From NCBI RefSeq assembly GCF_008271655.1, contig NZ_VKKX01000022.1:62001-126000 (forward strand): a stretch of 64,000 bases of DNA. The letters run 5' to 3'. Positions 26,276 to 36,616 of this stretch are shown piece after piece. This DNA is from Gemmobacter caeruleus (lineage in GTDB: Bacteria > Pseudomonadota > Alphaproteobacteria > Rhodobacterales > Rhodobacteraceae). Position 1 is the first letter of the stretch; every line of letters begins with the position of its first letter. The position numbers and the translations under genes are program-made. The notes beneath the pieces are model-generated. The model saw only the letters and a list, made by a program, of their open reading frames with translations. It was not told the DNA's origin and did not search any database.

Positions 26276-27700
26276 TCAGGCGGCCTTTTCGCTCAGTCGC
26301 GCGGGCAGCGCATTGGCCCAGGCGCTGATCGTGCCGGCGCCCAGACAGACGAAGATATCGCCCGGCCGGGTCTGTTCACGAAAGAGCCGCGTCAGATCGG
26401 CCTCGTCGATCACCGCGCGGGCATGGCGATGGCCATGCGCGATCAGGCCCGAGACCAGATCGTCGCGCCCCGCCCCGGGGATCGGGTCTTCGCCCGCCGC
26501 ATAGACCTCGGCGATGCCGACCACATCGGCCTCGTTGAAGCAGGTGCAGAAATCGTCGAACAGCGAGGAAAGCCGGGTATAGCGGTGCGGCTGATGCACA
26601 GCGATGACCCGCGCGCCCTCGCGCCCGGCAATCGCCTGACGCGCGGCCTTCAGCACGGCGGCGATCTCCACCGGGTGATGGCCGTAATCGTCGATGATGG
26701 TGACGCCGTTTACCTCGGCCACCTTGGTAAAGCGGCGGTTCACGCCGGCGAACTGCGCCAGCGCGTCGCGGATTTCTTCTTTCTTCATGCCCAGATGGCG
26801 GGCCACGGCCACCGCCGACAGCGCGTTGGACACATTGTGATCACCCGGCATGGGCAGGGTGCAGCCTTCGATTTTCGCACCCTCCCCTTCGCCCTGAAGC
26901 AGGATATCGAAATGCGCCTTGCCGTTTTCGAACCTGAGGTTCACCGCGCGCACATCGGCCTGGGCGTTGAAGCCAAAGGTGACGATACGCCGGTCGGTGA
27001 CACGGCCGACCAGGGCCTGCACCTCGGCATGGTCGGTGCAGCAGACCGCCAGACCATAGAAGGGGATGTTCGACACGAAATCGTAGAAGCCCTTGCGCAG
27101 CGCGTCGAAGCTGCCCCAATGCTCCATATGTTCAGGGTCGATATTGGTGACGATGGCGATGGTCGCGGGCAGGCGATTGAAGCTGCCATCGCTTTCATCG
27201 GCCTCCACCACCATCCATTCGCCGGCGCCGGCGCGCGCGTTCGAGCCATAGGCATGGATCACGCCGCCATTGATCACCGTCGGGTCGAAGCCGCCCTTGT
27301 CGAGCAGCGTGGCGACCATCGTGGTGGTCGTGGTCTTGCCATGCGTCCCGGCGATGGCGATGTTCGAGCGCAGGCGCATCAGCTCGGCCAGCATTTCGGC
27401 GCGGCGCACCACCGGCAGCTTGCGGCGGCGGGCCTCCTCCAGTTCCGGGTTGCCGGGCTTGATCGCCGACGAGATCACCACCACCGCCACGTCATCGCCG
27501 ATATTCGCCGCGCGCTGCCCCTCGAAAAACCGGGCGCCCAGCTTGACCAGACGGTCGGTGATCTTTGACGACTTGGCGTCGGATCCCTGCACGCGGTAGC
27601 CATGGGTCATCAGCACCTCGGCGATGCCCGACATGCCGATGCCGCCGATCCCGACGAAATGGATGGGGCCAAGCTCAAGCGGCAGTTTGGTGGCATTCAT
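26276..27700 (-). CDS. murC: UDP-N-acetylmuramate--L-alanine ligase MurC
   Basis: This 474-aa Mur ligase adds L-alanine to UDP-MurNAc. [17 protein letters not shown] opens the nucleotide-sugar domain, [11 protein letters not shown] is the ATP P-loop (about residue 110), and the C-terminal domain holds [14 protein letters not shown] and HQPHRYTR. The ATG at 27700 fits the conserved N-terminus. It follows murG with a 16-nt gap. Confidence 0.97.
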   Translation of the reverse strand: MNATKLPLELGPIHFVGIGGIGMSGIAEVLMTHGYRVQGSDAKSSKITDRLVKLGARFFEGQRAANIGDDVAVVVISSAIKPGNPELEEARRRKLPVVRRAEMLAELMRLRSNIAIAGTHGKTTTTTMVATLLDKGGFDPTVINGGVIHAYGSNARAGAGEWMVVEADESDGSFNRLPATIAIVTNIDPEHMEHWGSFDALRKGFYDFVSNIPFYGLAVCCTDHAEVQALVGRVTDRRIVTFGFNAQADVRAVNLRFENGKAHFDILLQGEGEGAKIEGCTLPMPGDHNVSNALSAVAVARHLGMKKEEIRDALAQFAGVNRRFTKVAEVNGVTIIDDYGHHPVEIAAVLKAARQAIAGREGARVIAVHQPHRYTRLSSLFDDFCTCFNEADVVGIAEVYAAGEDPIPGAGRDDLVSGLIAHGHRHARAVIDEADLTRLFREQTRPGDIFVCLGAGTISAWANALPARLSEKAA

Positions 27701-27716
27701 GGCACGGGTTCCGGGA

Positions 27717-28814
27717 TCACGCGGTTTCGGACAGGCGCAGGACCAGATCGACCAGCCGGTCGGTGGCATCGGGGCGGCCCTGCGCAAGGGCATTGGCGGC
27801 CATGCGGCCGGCGGCTTCGGGATGCGAAAGCACCGCGGCGATGTGCGCCGAGAGCGTCGCGGGGTCAAGAGCGGATTCCGGGATCAGGATCGCGGCCTCG
27901 GCGGAAACCAGCCCACGGGCATTGGCGGTCTGGTGGTCGGCGGTGGCGGCGGCGAAGGGAATGAGGATCGCCGGGCGCCCGATCACCGAGATATCGGCGA
28001 TGGACGAGGCCCCGGAGCGCGAGATCACCAGTTGCGCCTCGGACAGGCGGCGCGGGATGTCGGCAAAGAACGGCTCCACCTCGGCCAGGATGCCGGCGGC
28101 GGCATAGGTCGCGACCACGCGGTCCTGATCCTCGGCCCGGGCCTGATGGGCGACACGCAGGTTGCGGCGGATCGGTTCGGGCAGGGCCACGATGGCCTCG
28201 GGGACCACATCGGACAGGATGCGCGCACCTTGGCTGCCGCCGATCACCACCAGGCTCATCGGGTAATCGCCGGGCGGGATATAGGGGGCGCCGGCGCGGT
28301 CCAGCACCGCCTGGCGCACGGGGTTGCCGGTATGGTCGCCGGTGACACCCGCGGGCAGCGCGGTGGGCCAGGTGCCGCAGGCCACGGCCTGCACCCGGCG
28401 GGCAAAGGCCTGATTGACCCGGCCCAGCACGCCGTTCTGTTCATGGATCATGCGCGGCAGCCGCAGAAGCGTCGCCGCCGCGATGGCCGGGATCGAAGGG
28501 TAGCCGCCGAAGCCCACCACTACCGCCGGCCGGTCGCGCAGCATCGCCGCCATGGCCGCGGCCACGCCGCCCGCGATGCGGAACGGCACCGCCAGCCGCG
28601 CCACCACTCCGCCCCGGGCGAAGGTGGCAGAGGAGACTTCCTCGATGGTCACCGCCGGGGGAAAGCCGCCGGCATAGCGCGCGCCCCGCGCATCGGTGGA
28701 CAGTTTCACCCGCCAGCCGCGCGCGATCATCGCCTCGGCCAGCGCCTGCGCGGGGAACATGTGCCCGCCGGTGCCACCGGCGGCAATCAGCAGAAGCGGC
28801 GCCTTGCCCGCCAT
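27717..28814 (-). CDS. murG: Lipid II synthase glycosyltransferase MurG
   Basis: This 365-aa GT28 glycosyltransferase transfers GlcNAc to lipid I on the inner face of the membrane. The N-terminal glycine-rich [15 protein letters not shown], the second G-loop [13 protein letters not shown] and the C-terminal donor-site segment [19 protein letters not shown] are diagnostic. One base separates its start from the ftsW stop codon, so expression is coupled. Confidence 0.97.
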   Translation of the reverse strand: MAGKAPLLLIAAGGTGGHMFPAQALAEAMIARGWRVKLSTDARGARYAGGFPPAVTIEEVSSATFARGGVVARLAVPFRIAGGVAAAMAAMLRDRPAVVVGFGGYPSIPAIAAATLLRLPRMIHEQNGVLGRVNQAFARRVQAVACGTWPTALPAGVTGDHTGNPVRQAVLDRAGAPYIPPGDYPMSLVVIGGSQGARILSDVVPEAIVALPEPIRRNLRVAHQARAEDQDRVVATYAAAGILAEVEPFFADIPRRLSEAQLVISRSGASSIADISVIGRPAILIPFAAATADHQTANARGLVSAEAAILIPESALDPATLSAHIAAVLSHPEAAGRMAANALAQGRPDATDRLVDLVLRLSETA

Positions 28815-28815
28815 C

Positions 28816-29982
28816 TCAGCGCCCCCGCCGGAACAGGATATCCTGCAATTCGCCCTGCGGACGCGACCGAGTCAGCGCCAGCAGCATCCCCACGGTGATG
28901 CCCGCCGCGATGACCGAAGACCCGCCATAGCTGACGAAAGGCAGCGTCATGCCTTTGGCCGGCAGAAGCCGCACCGCGACGCCCATGTTGATCATGGCCT
29001 GGACGCCAAAGATGCAGGCCAGCCCCGACCCCGCCAGCCGCACGAAGGGATCGCGTTCCTTCATCAGCCGGAACATCGACCGCACGACCACGGTGCCGTA
29101 AAGCCCGAGGATCAGCAGGACCAGGATCAACCCGTATTCCTCGGCCGCGACGGCGATGATGAAATCGGTATGGGCATCGGGCAGCGTCCATTTCACCTGC
29201 CCCTCACCCACGCCGACGCCGAAAAAGCCGCCCTCCTGAATGGCGTTGGTGGCATAGCCAAGCTGCGAGCGCGGGTCCACGTCAGCGGCCAGAAAGCCGT
29301 CGATCCGCCGCGCGAGGTGTTCGGACATGCCGTAAAGCAGGAAGCCCACGCCCCCCACCATCCCCAGGATCGAGACGATGATCGCCATCGAGGCGCCGGC
29401 CACGAAATAGACCACGCACCAGCCAAAGATCACCAGCATCGACTGGCCGAAATCGGGCTGGATCGCCAGCAGGAACACCACCATCACCATGGAGGCAAAA
29501 GAGATCAGTCGCCCCGGCGGGCCGTTGATTTCCTGCGCGGCGGCCATCATCCAGGCGGAAAACACGATGAAGCCGGGCTTGAGGAATTCCGACGGCTGGA
29601 ACGAGGCAAAGCCCAGCGAATACCAGCGGATCGCGCCCTTGCCGAAATCGGTGCCCAGAAAGGGCAGCGCCGCCAGCGCGACGAAAGACACGAAAAAGCC
29701 CACGATCCCGATGCGCCGCACCGCCTCGGGGGGGAGCATGGAAACCCCCAGCATCGCGACCAGCGCCAGCGCGCCGAAAAAGCCCTGGCGTTCGACGTAA
29801 TGGAACGGATCGAGGTTGTTGCGCGTGGCGAGCGGCACCGAGGCGGCCAGCCCGAGCAGGATGCCGATGCCAAACAGCATCAGCACCGCCGTCAGCGACC
29901 ATTTGTCGATGGTGCGCCACCATTTGGGAAGAACCGGCTCCGATACCTTGCCGGGCATCGAGCCATAGACCATCTCAGTCAT
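28816..29982 (-). CDS. ftsW: Septal peptidoglycan polymerase FtsW
   Basis: This 388-aa SEDS-family glycosyltransferase has about ten membrane helices and polymerises lipid II with FtsI at the septum. The conserved [35 protein letters not shown], and [15 protein letters not shown] segments identify it. The ATG at 29982 opens a short cytoplasmic tail before the first helix. It lies upstream of murG and 181 nt downstream of murD. Confidence 0.96.
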   Translation of the reverse strand: MTEMVYGSMPGKVSEPVLPKWWRTIDKWSLTAVLMLFGIGILLGLAASVPLATRNNLDPFHYVERQGFFGALALVAMLGVSMLPPEAVRRIGIVGFFVSFVALAALPFLGTDFGKGAIRWYSLGFASFQPSEFLKPGFIVFSAWMMAAAQEINGPPGRLISFASMVMVVFLLAIQPDFGQSMLVIFGWCVVYFVAGASMAIIVSILGMVGGVGFLLYGMSEHLARRIDGFLAADVDPRSQLGYATNAIQEGGFFGVGVGEGQVKWTLPDAHTDFIIAVAAEEYGLILVLLILGLYGTVVVRSMFRLMKERDPFVRLAGSGLACIFGVQAMINMGVAVRLLPAKGMTLPFVSYGGSSVIAAGITVGMLLALTRSRPQGELQDILFRRGR

Positions 29983-30104
29983 GGGAACCGCCTGTACGCC
30001 TGCTTGCCACATCTGGCCGGTGTGCCCCGGCCTTTGCGCCAGTCTAGCGGCATTCCCCGTTCATGGCCAGCGCGAAGTCAGGCGCCCACCCCCGGCCCTT
30101 GCGC

Positions 30105-30153
30105 GGCGGCGGGGGTGGATCTGAGTATTTGGACAAGGAGCAAGACCAGAGGC
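30105..30153 (+). repeat. Degenerate relative of the dispersed repeat tail
   Basis: GGCGGGGGTGGATCTGAGTA followed by TTTGGACAAGGAGCAAGA resembles the GGATATTTTTGAACAGATG tail of the 58-bp repeat and a variant widespread between Rhodobacteraceae genes. No strong hairpin accompanies it. It lies 11 nt past the murD stop codon. Confidence 0.45.
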
Positions 30154-30163
30154 GCAGGCGCGG

Positions 30164-31564
30164 TCACGCCAGCAGGGCCTGCACCCGGGCGGTGAAATCC
30201 TCGCCGCGTTTTTCGAAATTCGGATATTGGTCGAAACTGGCGGCGGCGGGGGCCAGCAGGACGACCTCGCCCGGCGCGGCCTCTGCGGCGGCGCGGGCCA
30301 CCGCGCGTTCCATCGTCTCGCAGATCTCATGCGGGGTATCGCCCAGTTGCAGCGCGAAATCGCGGGCGGAAAAGCCGATGAGATAGGCCTTCACCACCGC
30401 GCCCATATGCGGAGCCAGCGCGGCGATGCCGCCCTCCTTGCCCATGCCGCCGGCGATCCAGCGGATTTTCGGGAAGGCTTGCAATGCCTTGGCGGCGGCA
30501 TCGACATTGGTGGCCTTGCTGTCATTGACAAAGCGCACGCCGCCCCTTTCACCGACCAGCTGGCTGCGATGCGGCAGACCGCCAAAGGAATGCAGCGCCG
30601 CCTCGATCTGCTTTGGCGCCAACCCGAGGCTGCGGCAGGCCGCATAGGCCGCGCAGGCGTTCTGGTGGTTATGGGCGCCGGGCAATCCGCCGATCTCGCG
30701 CAGGTCGATGCTGGCCATCTGCCGGCCCTTGCGCCATTCCGCCAGAAACCCCTTGCGGGCAAAGACCGACCAGCCGAAGCCATCGAGCTTTTGCCCCGAG
30801 GAGATGCGGATCACCCGGTCATCGCCCGGTCCCTGCCCCATCTGGTTGGCAAGATAGCGCCCTTCGACCTCGTCCACGCCGATCACGCAACGATCCGGCC
30901 CGCCCTCGGCAAAGAGCCGGCGCTTGGCCGCGAAATAGCCGCCCATGCCGCTGTGGCGATCCATGTGATCGGGCGAGAGATTGGTGAAGACCGCGACATC
31001 GGGGGTCAGCGCGCGGGCGAGATCGGTCTGGTAGCTGGAGAGTTCCAGCACCACCACCCCACCCTCGCCGGGCGGGTCGATATCCAGCACGCCGCGCCCG
31101 ATATTGCCGGCCATCTGGCTGGGGCGGCCGGCCTCGGTCAGGATGTGCTGGATCAGCGCCGTGGTGGTGGATTTGCCGTTCGACCCGGTGATGCAGACCA
31201 CGCGGGGGACGGTATCGAAATTGTCCCATTCCGGCGTGGCGAGGCTTTGGAAGAACAGGCCGATATCGTTATCGACCGGAATGCCGAGATCGAGCGCCCG
31301 GTCAATCACCCGGTTCGGCGCGGGGTAGAGATGCGGGATGCCGGGCGAGGTGACGAGGCAGGCCACATCGTCAAGCGCGCCATGTTTCAGCAGGTCGGTG
31401 CAGGCAAAGCCCTCGGTCTCGGCCCTCGTGCGGGCTTCGGCGCTGTCATCCCACAAGAGCGGCTCGGCCCCGCCCGCCAGCAGCGCCCGCGCCGTGGCAA
31501 GGCCCGACCGCCCCAGCCCCAGCACCGCCACCTTGCGCCCCGCATAGCCCCGAACCGCGATCAT
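30164..31564 (-). CDS. murD: UDP-N-acetylmuramoyl-L-alanine--D-glutamate ligase MurD
   Basis: This 466-aa Mur ligase adds D-glutamate to UDP-MurNAc-L-Ala. It begins [17 protein letters not shown], has the P-loop [16 protein letters not shown] (about residue 125), the central [10 protein letters not shown] and [16 protein letters not shown] segments, and the C-terminal [10 protein letters not shown]-like motif ([21 protein letters not shown]). It is separated from mraY by three non-dcw genes, which breaks the normal mraY-murD adjacency. Confidence 0.97.
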   Translation of the reverse strand: MIAVRGYAGRKVAVLGLGRSGLATARALLAGGAEPLLWDDSAEARTRAETEGFACTDLLKHGALDDVACLVTSPGIPHLYPAPNRVIDRALDLGIPVDNDIGLFFQSLATPEWDNFDTVPRVVCITGSNGKSTTTALIQHILTEAGRPSQMAGNIGRGVLDIDPPGEGGVVVLELSSYQTDLARALTPDVAVFTNLSPDHMDRHSGMGGYFAAKRRLFAEGGPDRCVIGVDEVEGRYLANQMGQGPGDDRVIRISSGQKLDGFGWSVFARKGFLAEWRKGRQMASIDLREIGGLPGAHNHQNACAAYAACRSLGLAPKQIEAALHSFGGLPHRSQLVGERGGVRFVNDSKATNVDAAAKALQAFPKIRWIAGGMGKEGGIAALAPHMGAVVKAYLIGFSARDFALQLGDTPHEICETMERAVARAAAEAAPGEVVLLAPAAASFDQYPNFEKRGEDFTARVQALLA

Positions 31565-31591
31565 GCCTGCCCCCTGTCGAATGTCGGGGTC

Positions 31592-31636
31592 AGCCCCCGC
31601 GCCCCCCGGAATATTTGGAAAAAGCCGAAGGGGAAA
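31592..31636 (+). repeat. Degenerate relative of the dispersed repeat tail
   Basis: CCCCGCGCCCCCCGGAATAT and TTGGAAAAAGCCGAAGGGGA resemble the repeat tail with altered core. It sits between the murD start and the stop codon of the RTX-like gene, and could mark an edge of the inserted block. Confidence 0.45.
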
Positions 31637-31654
31637 GGGGCTGGTTATGGCGGG

Positions 31655-32704
31655 TCAGAAGATGAAATGCCTGGCAAGGTCTGCGGCGCGCAGATCGTCA
31701 AGCGTGACCCCGGCGAGGGTGATCACGCTTCCGGCGTGATCGTCGATGATCAGGCTACGCCCGGATTCGGTCAGGTGATCGGTGGTCAGGTCGCGCAGGC
31801 TGGTGATTTCGGTCAGCCCGGAAAGGTCGATCCGGTCGGTGCCGGGCGTGAAGCCGACGACGCGGTCGCGCCCGCCGCGATCGGTGAAGATCAGCCGATC
31901 GGCCCCTGCCCCACCGATGAGCGTGTCTGCCTCGCCGCCGCCTTGCAGCAGGTCATTGCCGCGAAAGCCGACAAGCCGGTCGGCGCCGGCGCCGCCGAGC
32001 AGCCTGTCCTGCCCCATCCCGCCATTGAGCGTGTCGGCGCCGCTGCCGCCCATCAGGCGATCATTGCCACCCTGGCCCAGGATCAGATCATCGCCACCGC
32101 GACCGCTGGCGCGGTCGGCACCGATCCCGAGCCGGATTTCCTCGGCGGCCTCGGTGCCGGTGACGCTGTCATCGCCGCGCCCCAGATCGACGCTGCGATC
32201 TGCGACCTCCTGCATGTTCAGAACATCGTTTTCAGTGATACCCACCGTTGCCAGCGCATCGGACAGCACGGCGACCGTGCCCTTGGCGAAGGGGCCACTC
32301 AGATCGGGCTTGATGGAGGTGATGCCCAGGCCCCGCAAATCCGACAGGCTGTTGACCCGGATATCGCGGCCCGAAAGCGCAAAGTTATGTTCCTGCTCGG
32401 GATCGCCGACCTGTCTGATGATCATCATCCCGGTCGATCCCGACTTCATTTGCAGGGTGCTGATGCCGATGCCGGCCAGCGCGGAAATCGGCGCATCGTT
32501 GAGCGTCATCAGGTAGCTTTCCCCTTGGGCCGTGGCCAGCACCACCCGGTCGCTGAATGTCTCAAGCGACAGATAGGGATATTCATTGAACACCATGCGA
32601 TAGTCGTCGCTGGTCACGAATTGCAGCGTGCTGCCTCCCTCAACTACGATGTTGCCGCGATCGTCCTTGCCCAGGATGAATCCGCGCAATGTGTAGGTGG
32701 TCAT
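31655..32704 (-). CDS. RTX-type calcium-binding protein
   Basis: This 349-aa acidic protein has an N-terminal domain of unknown fold (1-170) and, from about 174 to 285, a run of glycine/aspartate nonapeptides (GGDDLILGQ, GGNDRLMGG, GADTLNGGM and so on) of the RTX haemolysin-type that wind into a calcium-binding beta-roll. The ending (DDLRAADLARHFIF) resembles C-terminal signals for type I secretion, so export is likely. No protease or toxin domain is visible; similar proteins have structural or surface roles. Inside a cell-wall cluster it looks like an insertion. The start ATG at 32704 follows AGAGGACG. Confidence 0.8.
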   Translation of the reverse strand: MTTYTLRGFILGKDDRGNIVVEGGSTLQFVTSDDYRMVFNEYPYLSLETFSDRVVLATAQGESYLMTLNDAPISALAGIGISTLQMKSGSTGMMIIRQVGDPEQEHNFALSGRDIRVNSLSDLRGLGITSIKPDLSGPFAKGTVAVLSDALATVGITENDVLNMQEVADRSVDLGRGDDSVTGTEAAEEIRLGIGADRASGRGGDDLILGQGGNDRLMGGSGADTLNGGMGQDRLLGGAGADRLVGFRGNDLLQGGGEADTLIGGAGADRLIFTDRGGRDRVVGFTPGTDRIDLSGLTEITSLRDLTTDHLTESGRSLIIDDHAGSVITLAGVTLDDLRAADLARHFIF

Positions 32705-32836
32705 GATCGTCCTCTGGCCCCGGGGGCGGGATATGCGGGTCGCCCTGTCCGGGCAGCACACGCACGGCGTGCATGTCAGCTTATGAAGATTTGCGCTGGC
32801 GGTGCAAGGTCATCCCCGACGTCATGGTGGCCAAGG

Positions 32837-33316
32837 TCAGAGCATGGAATGCAGCAGAATCGCCATCACCCCAAGGATCGGCGCATAGATCATCAGGGCG
32901 ATGATGTTGCCGCTGAAGCGGCCATTGACCTCTGTCACCGCTTCGGGGTCCGCGGCGCCGGGGGGCAGGCCGCGCGCGCGGTTGATCTCTGCGGCCAGGG
33001 CGGCGAGTTCGGATTCCGTCAGGCGCGTATCCGGCAAGCCGACGATCTGCGCCTTGCCGCCGGACAACGGACGGAAGACAAGACAGTTCAATACGCGCTG
33101 ACGGTGACTCCCGTATGATGTATAGGGCATGACCGGACCAAATTCCGCCAGACGATAGGATCTGCTTGAGAGCCCTATTAGCGCGACGAAAGAGATTTCG
33201 TTCTCATTCCAGGTCAGCCTGGGTCGCCGCTGGATGGCCGCGACCAACATCAACGCCGAGATGCACAGGGAGATCAGCGCGCCGCCGCGCCACATGATCA
33301 CCTGCGGCGTGGTCAT
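32837..33316 (-). CDS. Small membrane protein of unknown function
   Basis: This 159-aa protein has a hydrophobic helix near the N-terminus (GGALISLCISALMLVAA), a middle soluble domain of about 95 residues, and a C-terminal hydrophobic helix (IIALMIYAPILGVMAILL). The middle segment (ISFVALIGLSSRSYRLAEFG) resembles bacterial PH-like domains, a weak impression only. The ATG at 33316 is taken as start; a TTG 21 nt upstream would extend it, and the frame continues upstream as hydrophobic sequence without an ATG. The function is unknown; it lies between the RTX-like gene and the DUF2161 gene. Confidence 0.6.
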   Translation of the reverse strand: MTTPQVIMWRGGALISLCISALMLVAAIQRRPRLTWNENEISFVALIGLSSRSYRLAEFGPVMPYTSYGSHRQRVLNCLVFRPLSGGKAQIVGLPDTRLTESELAALAAEINRARGLPPGAADPEAVTEVNGRFSGNIIALMIYAPILGVMAILLHSML

Positions 33317-33433
33317 GCCCGCCCCGGACGCACGCAACAGCCAAAGACCAAGCCCCAGGGAGGTCAGCGCATCATGATCTGCGTCGCGCGGCGGGGCAGG
33401 ATTTCATGCGTGACTATCGGGGCCCTTCACGGA

Positions 33434-34093
33434 TTACAAGGCCGCAGCCGCGGGGTCGTCCAATGCGGCATGCCCCTTGGGTGTCAGGGTATAGATGCCC
33501 TTTTCCACCCTCTCGAACCAGCCGTAATGGTCGGCGCGCAGCATGACGGCGGCGCGGGTGACGCCGGTCGTCGCCGCCAGCACGCGCGGCGCGGCGGGGC
33601 CGGGTTGCAGCGCGCGGACAAGGCGCAGCGCATCCTGCCGATAGGCCGTCATGCGCGGCAAGCCGGTGGTTCCGCCGGTATTCGGGTCGCCCACACGACG
33701 CTGGAATTCGCGCAGCAAACGGCCGGCGCGGGCGCTTTGGCGGCGGGGCGCGTAGGGGCCGGGGTCGAGATGCGCCTCGACACTATCGCCCACCACCAGC
33801 AGCCCGAGACCCAGCCTGCGGCACAGCGCGAGCATATCCCGATAGCGGTTCGACCAGCCCCGCTTGCCCGGGGCGGGCACGGCGAGATAGACATTTTCAA
33901 ACATCGTCTGCCGCTGGACCCCCTGCATCACCAGCGAGAGGGTGAAGCCGGTTTTCAGTTCCACGACAACCGGCGGGTCGTCGCCCCGCACGGCCATCAC
34001 ATCGCAGGCGCCGATCTCCGCCTTGACCTCATAGCCCTGCCCTTCAAGGAAGGCCTTGACCGGCGCATAGAGATCGGCCTCGCGCGCCGCCAT
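33434..34093 (-). CDS. DUF2161 family PD-(D/E)xK-type protein
   Basis: This 219-aa protein opens with a nuclease-like core: CDVMAV (D31) followed by VVVELKTGF (E45, K47), the PD-(D/E)xK metal-binding arrangement. The C-terminal 60 residues look like a winged helix (VLAATTGVTRAAVMLRADHYGWFERVEKGIYTLT). This matches DUF2161, annotated as putative PD-(D/E)xK phosphodiesterases; no substrate is known. Its ATG directly abuts the mraY TAA with no gap, so it must be co-expressed with mraY, although it is not a usual dcw member. Confidence 0.82.
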   Translation of the reverse strand: MAAREADLYAPVKAFLEGQGYEVKAEIGACDVMAVRGDDPPVVVELKTGFTLSLVMQGVQRQTMFENVYLAVPAPGKRGWSNRYRDMLALCRRLGLGLLVVGDSVEAHLDPGPYAPRRQSARAGRLLREFQRRVGDPNTGGTTGLPRMTAYRQDALRLVRALQPGPAAPRVLAATTGVTRAAVMLRADHYGWFERVEKGIYTLTPKGHAALDDPAAAAL

Positions 34094-35176
34094 TTACCGC
34101 ACCTTGAGCGTGGCCAGACCGATCAGCGCGAGGATGAGCGAGATGATCCAGAAGCGGATCACGATCTGCGGCTCGGCCCAGCCCTTTTTCTCGAAATGGT
34201 GGTGGATCGGCGCCATGAGGAAGACGCGCCGCCCCGTGCGCTTGAAATAGGCGACCTGGATGATGACGCTCAGCGCCTCGACCACGAACAGGCCGCCGAC
34301 GATGGCCAGCACGATCTCGTGCTTGGTGCAGACCGCGATGGCGCCAAGCGCCCCGCCAAGCGCGAGGCTGCCGGTATCGCCCATGAAGACCGCGGCGGGG
34401 GGCGCGTTATACCACAGAAAGCCCAGGCCCCCGCCGATCAGCGCGGCGGAAAAGACCAGCAATTCGCCGGTGCCGGGCACCGAATGCACGCCGAGATAAT
34501 CGGCGAAATTGACGTTGCCGACGACATAGGCGATGGCGCCGAAAGTGCCGGCGGCGATCATCACCGGGCCGATGGCCAGACCGTCCAGCCCGTCGGTCAG
34601 GTTCACCGCATTGGCCGCCCCCACCACGACGATCATGCCGAAGGGCACGAAGAACCAGCCAAGATTGAGCAGCGCATCCTTGAACAGCGGCAGGGCAAGC
34701 TGGTTGGTCAGCGCCTCGGGGTGAAAGCGCGCGGCGGCATAGGCGGCCAGTGCCGCGATCATCAGGCCCAGAAGCATCCGCACCCGGCCCGACACGCCCT
34801 TGGTATTCTGTTTCGTGACCTTGGCATAGTCATCGGCAAAACCGATCAGGCCAAAGCCCAGCGTGACCAGCAGCACGATCCAGACATAGGGCGTATCCAG
34901 CCGCGCCCAGAGCAGGGTCGAGACGACCAGCGCCGACAGGATCAGCAGCCCCCCCATGGTCGGCGTCCCCGCCTTGGAGAAATGGCTGGCCGGGCCGTCA
35001 TCGCGAATGGGCTGCCCCTTGCCCTGCTTGCGGCGCAAGAGGTTGATCAGCGGGCGCCCGAACAGGAAGCCGAAGATCAGCGCGGTAAAGAACGCGGCCC
35101 CCGCGCGGAAGGTGATGTAGCGGAACAGGTTGAACAGATCCCCGCCATCGGAGAACTGCGTCAGGATATACAGCAT
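34094..35176 (-). CDS. mraY: Phospho-N-acetylmuramoyl-pentapeptide transferase MraY
   Basis: This 360-aa integral membrane enzyme with about ten helices makes lipid I from UDP-MurNAc-pentapeptide and undecaprenyl phosphate. The catalytic aspartates occur in FADDYAKV and [10 protein letters not shown], and the [11 protein letters not shown] histidine motif is near the C-terminus. Its ATG overlaps the murF stop codon as TAATG. The start [20 protein letters not shown] is conserved. Confidence 0.97.
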   Translation of the reverse strand: MLYILTQFSDGGDLFNLFRYITFRAGAAFFTALIFGFLFGRPLINLLRRKQGKGQPIRDDGPASHFSKAGTPTMGGLLILSALVVSTLLWARLDTPYVWIVLLVTLGFGLIGFADDYAKVTKQNTKGVSGRVRMLLGLMIAALAAYAAARFHPEALTNQLALPLFKDALLNLGWFFVPFGMIVVVGAANAVNLTDGLDGLAIGPVMIAAGTFGAIAYVVGNVNFADYLGVHSVPGTGELLVFSAALIGGGLGFLWYNAPPAAVFMGDTGSLALGGALGAIAVCTKHEIVLAIVGGLFVVEALSVIIQVAYFKRTGRRVFLMAPIHHHFEKKGWAEPQIVIRFWIISLILALIGLATLKVR

Positions 35177-36615
35177 TACTCTGCCCCTTTGTCTTCTTGG
35201 GGGCGGCCCTGCCCCAGTTTGCGCAGGGCGTCAACCAGCAGGCTGACCTTGATGCCCTTGGACCCTTTCACAAGCACGATATCGCCGGCATCGACCAGCG
35301 CGCGCAGGCGCGGCAGCAGGTCGGCGGCCTGTTCCACCCATTCGCCGCGTTGCGCAGGCGGCAGCACCGCGTGCAGCGCCTTCATGCGCGGCCCGACGCA
35401 ATGGACCAGCGTGACCGAGGCCAGCGCCGGATAGCCGGCGATCGCGGCATGCAGGGCCAGTTCGCTGTCGCCCAGTTCCAGCATGTCGCCCAGAATGGCG
35501 ATGCGGCGGCCGCGCTTGATGCGGCCGATATTGTCCTGCGGTTGCAGGATCGACAGCACATCCAGACTGGCGGCCATCGAGGCCGGATTGGCGTTGAAGG
35601 CGTCGTCGATCAGGTCAAAGCCGGTCTCCTCGACCGGGTCGGTGATGATGCGTTCGCGCTGGCCCCGCCCGGCGGGCGGCACCCAGCGGCCCAGCCCCTG
35701 CGCCGACAGCGCGGGGTCCAGATGCAGCGCCTCGGCCACGGCCAGCACCGCCAGCGCGTTCACCGCAAAGTGGCGGCCCGGGGATTGCACGCGAAACAGG
35801 CGCGGGCCGGCGGGGGTTGCGGCCTGCACGGTGCTGGCCTCTTCGCCCCATTGCGCCTGGGCGATCTGCCAGTCGGCGCCGGTTTCGGCAAAGGTCACCG
35901 CGCGGATGCCGGTCTCGGCGGCGCGGGCGCGCAGGAGGGGCGAGACCTCCAGCCCCTCGGGCAGGATCGCGGTGCCGCCGGGGCGCAGCCCGTCCAGGAT
36001 CGCGGCCTTTTCCCGGGCGATGCCCGCCAGGCTGTCAAAGGCAAAGAGATGCGCCGGGGCAACGGTGGTGATCACCGCCACATCCAGATCGGCCAGCCGC
36101 GCCAGCGGCGCGATTTCGCCGGGGTGGTTCATGCCGATCTCGATCACCGCGAAATCAGCCTCTGCCGGCATCCGTGCAAGCGTCAGCGGCACGCCCCAAT
36201 GGTTGTTGTAGCTGGCCTCGGCGGCATGAACCCGGCCCTGCCCCGCCAGCATGGCGCGCAGCATTTCCTTGGTAGAGGTCTTGCCGACCGAGCCGGTCAC
36301 CCCGATCACCCGCGCGCGGGTGCGGGCCCGGGCGGCACGGCCCAGATCCTCCAGCCCGCGCAGCACATCGGGCACCAGCAAGAGCGGTGCATCGGGTGCC
36401 ACGCCTTCGGGAATGCGGCTGACCAGCGCGGCGGCGGCGCCCTTTTCCAGCGCCTGCGCCACGAAATCATGGCCGTCGCGCACATCCTTCAGCGCCACGA
36501 ACAGATCGCCGGGCGCCAGGCTGCGGGTGTCGATCGACACGCCTTGCGCCTGCCATGCCACCGGGCAATGCCCCCCCGTCGCCGCGACAGCCTCGGCCGA
36601 TGTCCACAGCGCCAT
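35176..36615 (-). CDS. murF: UDP-MurNAc-tripeptide--D-Ala-D-Ala ligase MurF
   Basis: This 479-aa ligase adds the D-Ala-D-Ala dipeptide from Ddl. [18 protein letters not shown] opens the first domain, [12 protein letters not shown] is the P-loop (about residue 108), and [18 protein letters not shown] plus [10 protein letters not shown] mark the C-terminal half. It starts one base after the murE stop and overlaps mraY by one base, so the genes form a continuous translational block. Confidence 0.97.
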   Translation of the reverse strand: MALWTSAEAVAATGGHCPVAWQAQGVSIDTRSLAPGDLFVALKDVRDGHDFVAQALEKGAAAALVSRIPEGVAPDAPLLLVPDVLRGLEDLGRAARARTRARVIGVTGSVGKTSTKEMLRAMLAGQGRVHAAEASYNNHWGVPLTLARMPAEADFAVIEIGMNHPGEIAPLARLADLDVAVITTVAPAHLFAFDSLAGIAREKAAILDGLRPGGTAILPEGLEVSPLLRARAAETGIRAVTFAETGADWQIAQAQWGEEASTVQAATPAGPRLFRVQSPGRHFAVNALAVLAVAEALHLDPALSAQGLGRWVPPAGRGQRERIITDPVEETGFDLIDDAFNANPASMAASLDVLSILQPQDNIGRIKRGRRIAILGDMLELGDSELALHAAIAGYPALASVTLVHCVGPRMKALHAVLPPAQRGEWVEQAADLLPRLRALVDAGDIVLVKGSKGIKVSLLVDALRKLGQGRPQEDKGAE

Positions 36616-36616
36616 G

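Noticed and set aside
30227-33118. Very long plus-strand open frame opposite murD and the RTX gene
   Set aside because: No motif or start context; the minus strand holds MurD and RTX signatures, and the openness follows from GC-rich codon bias.
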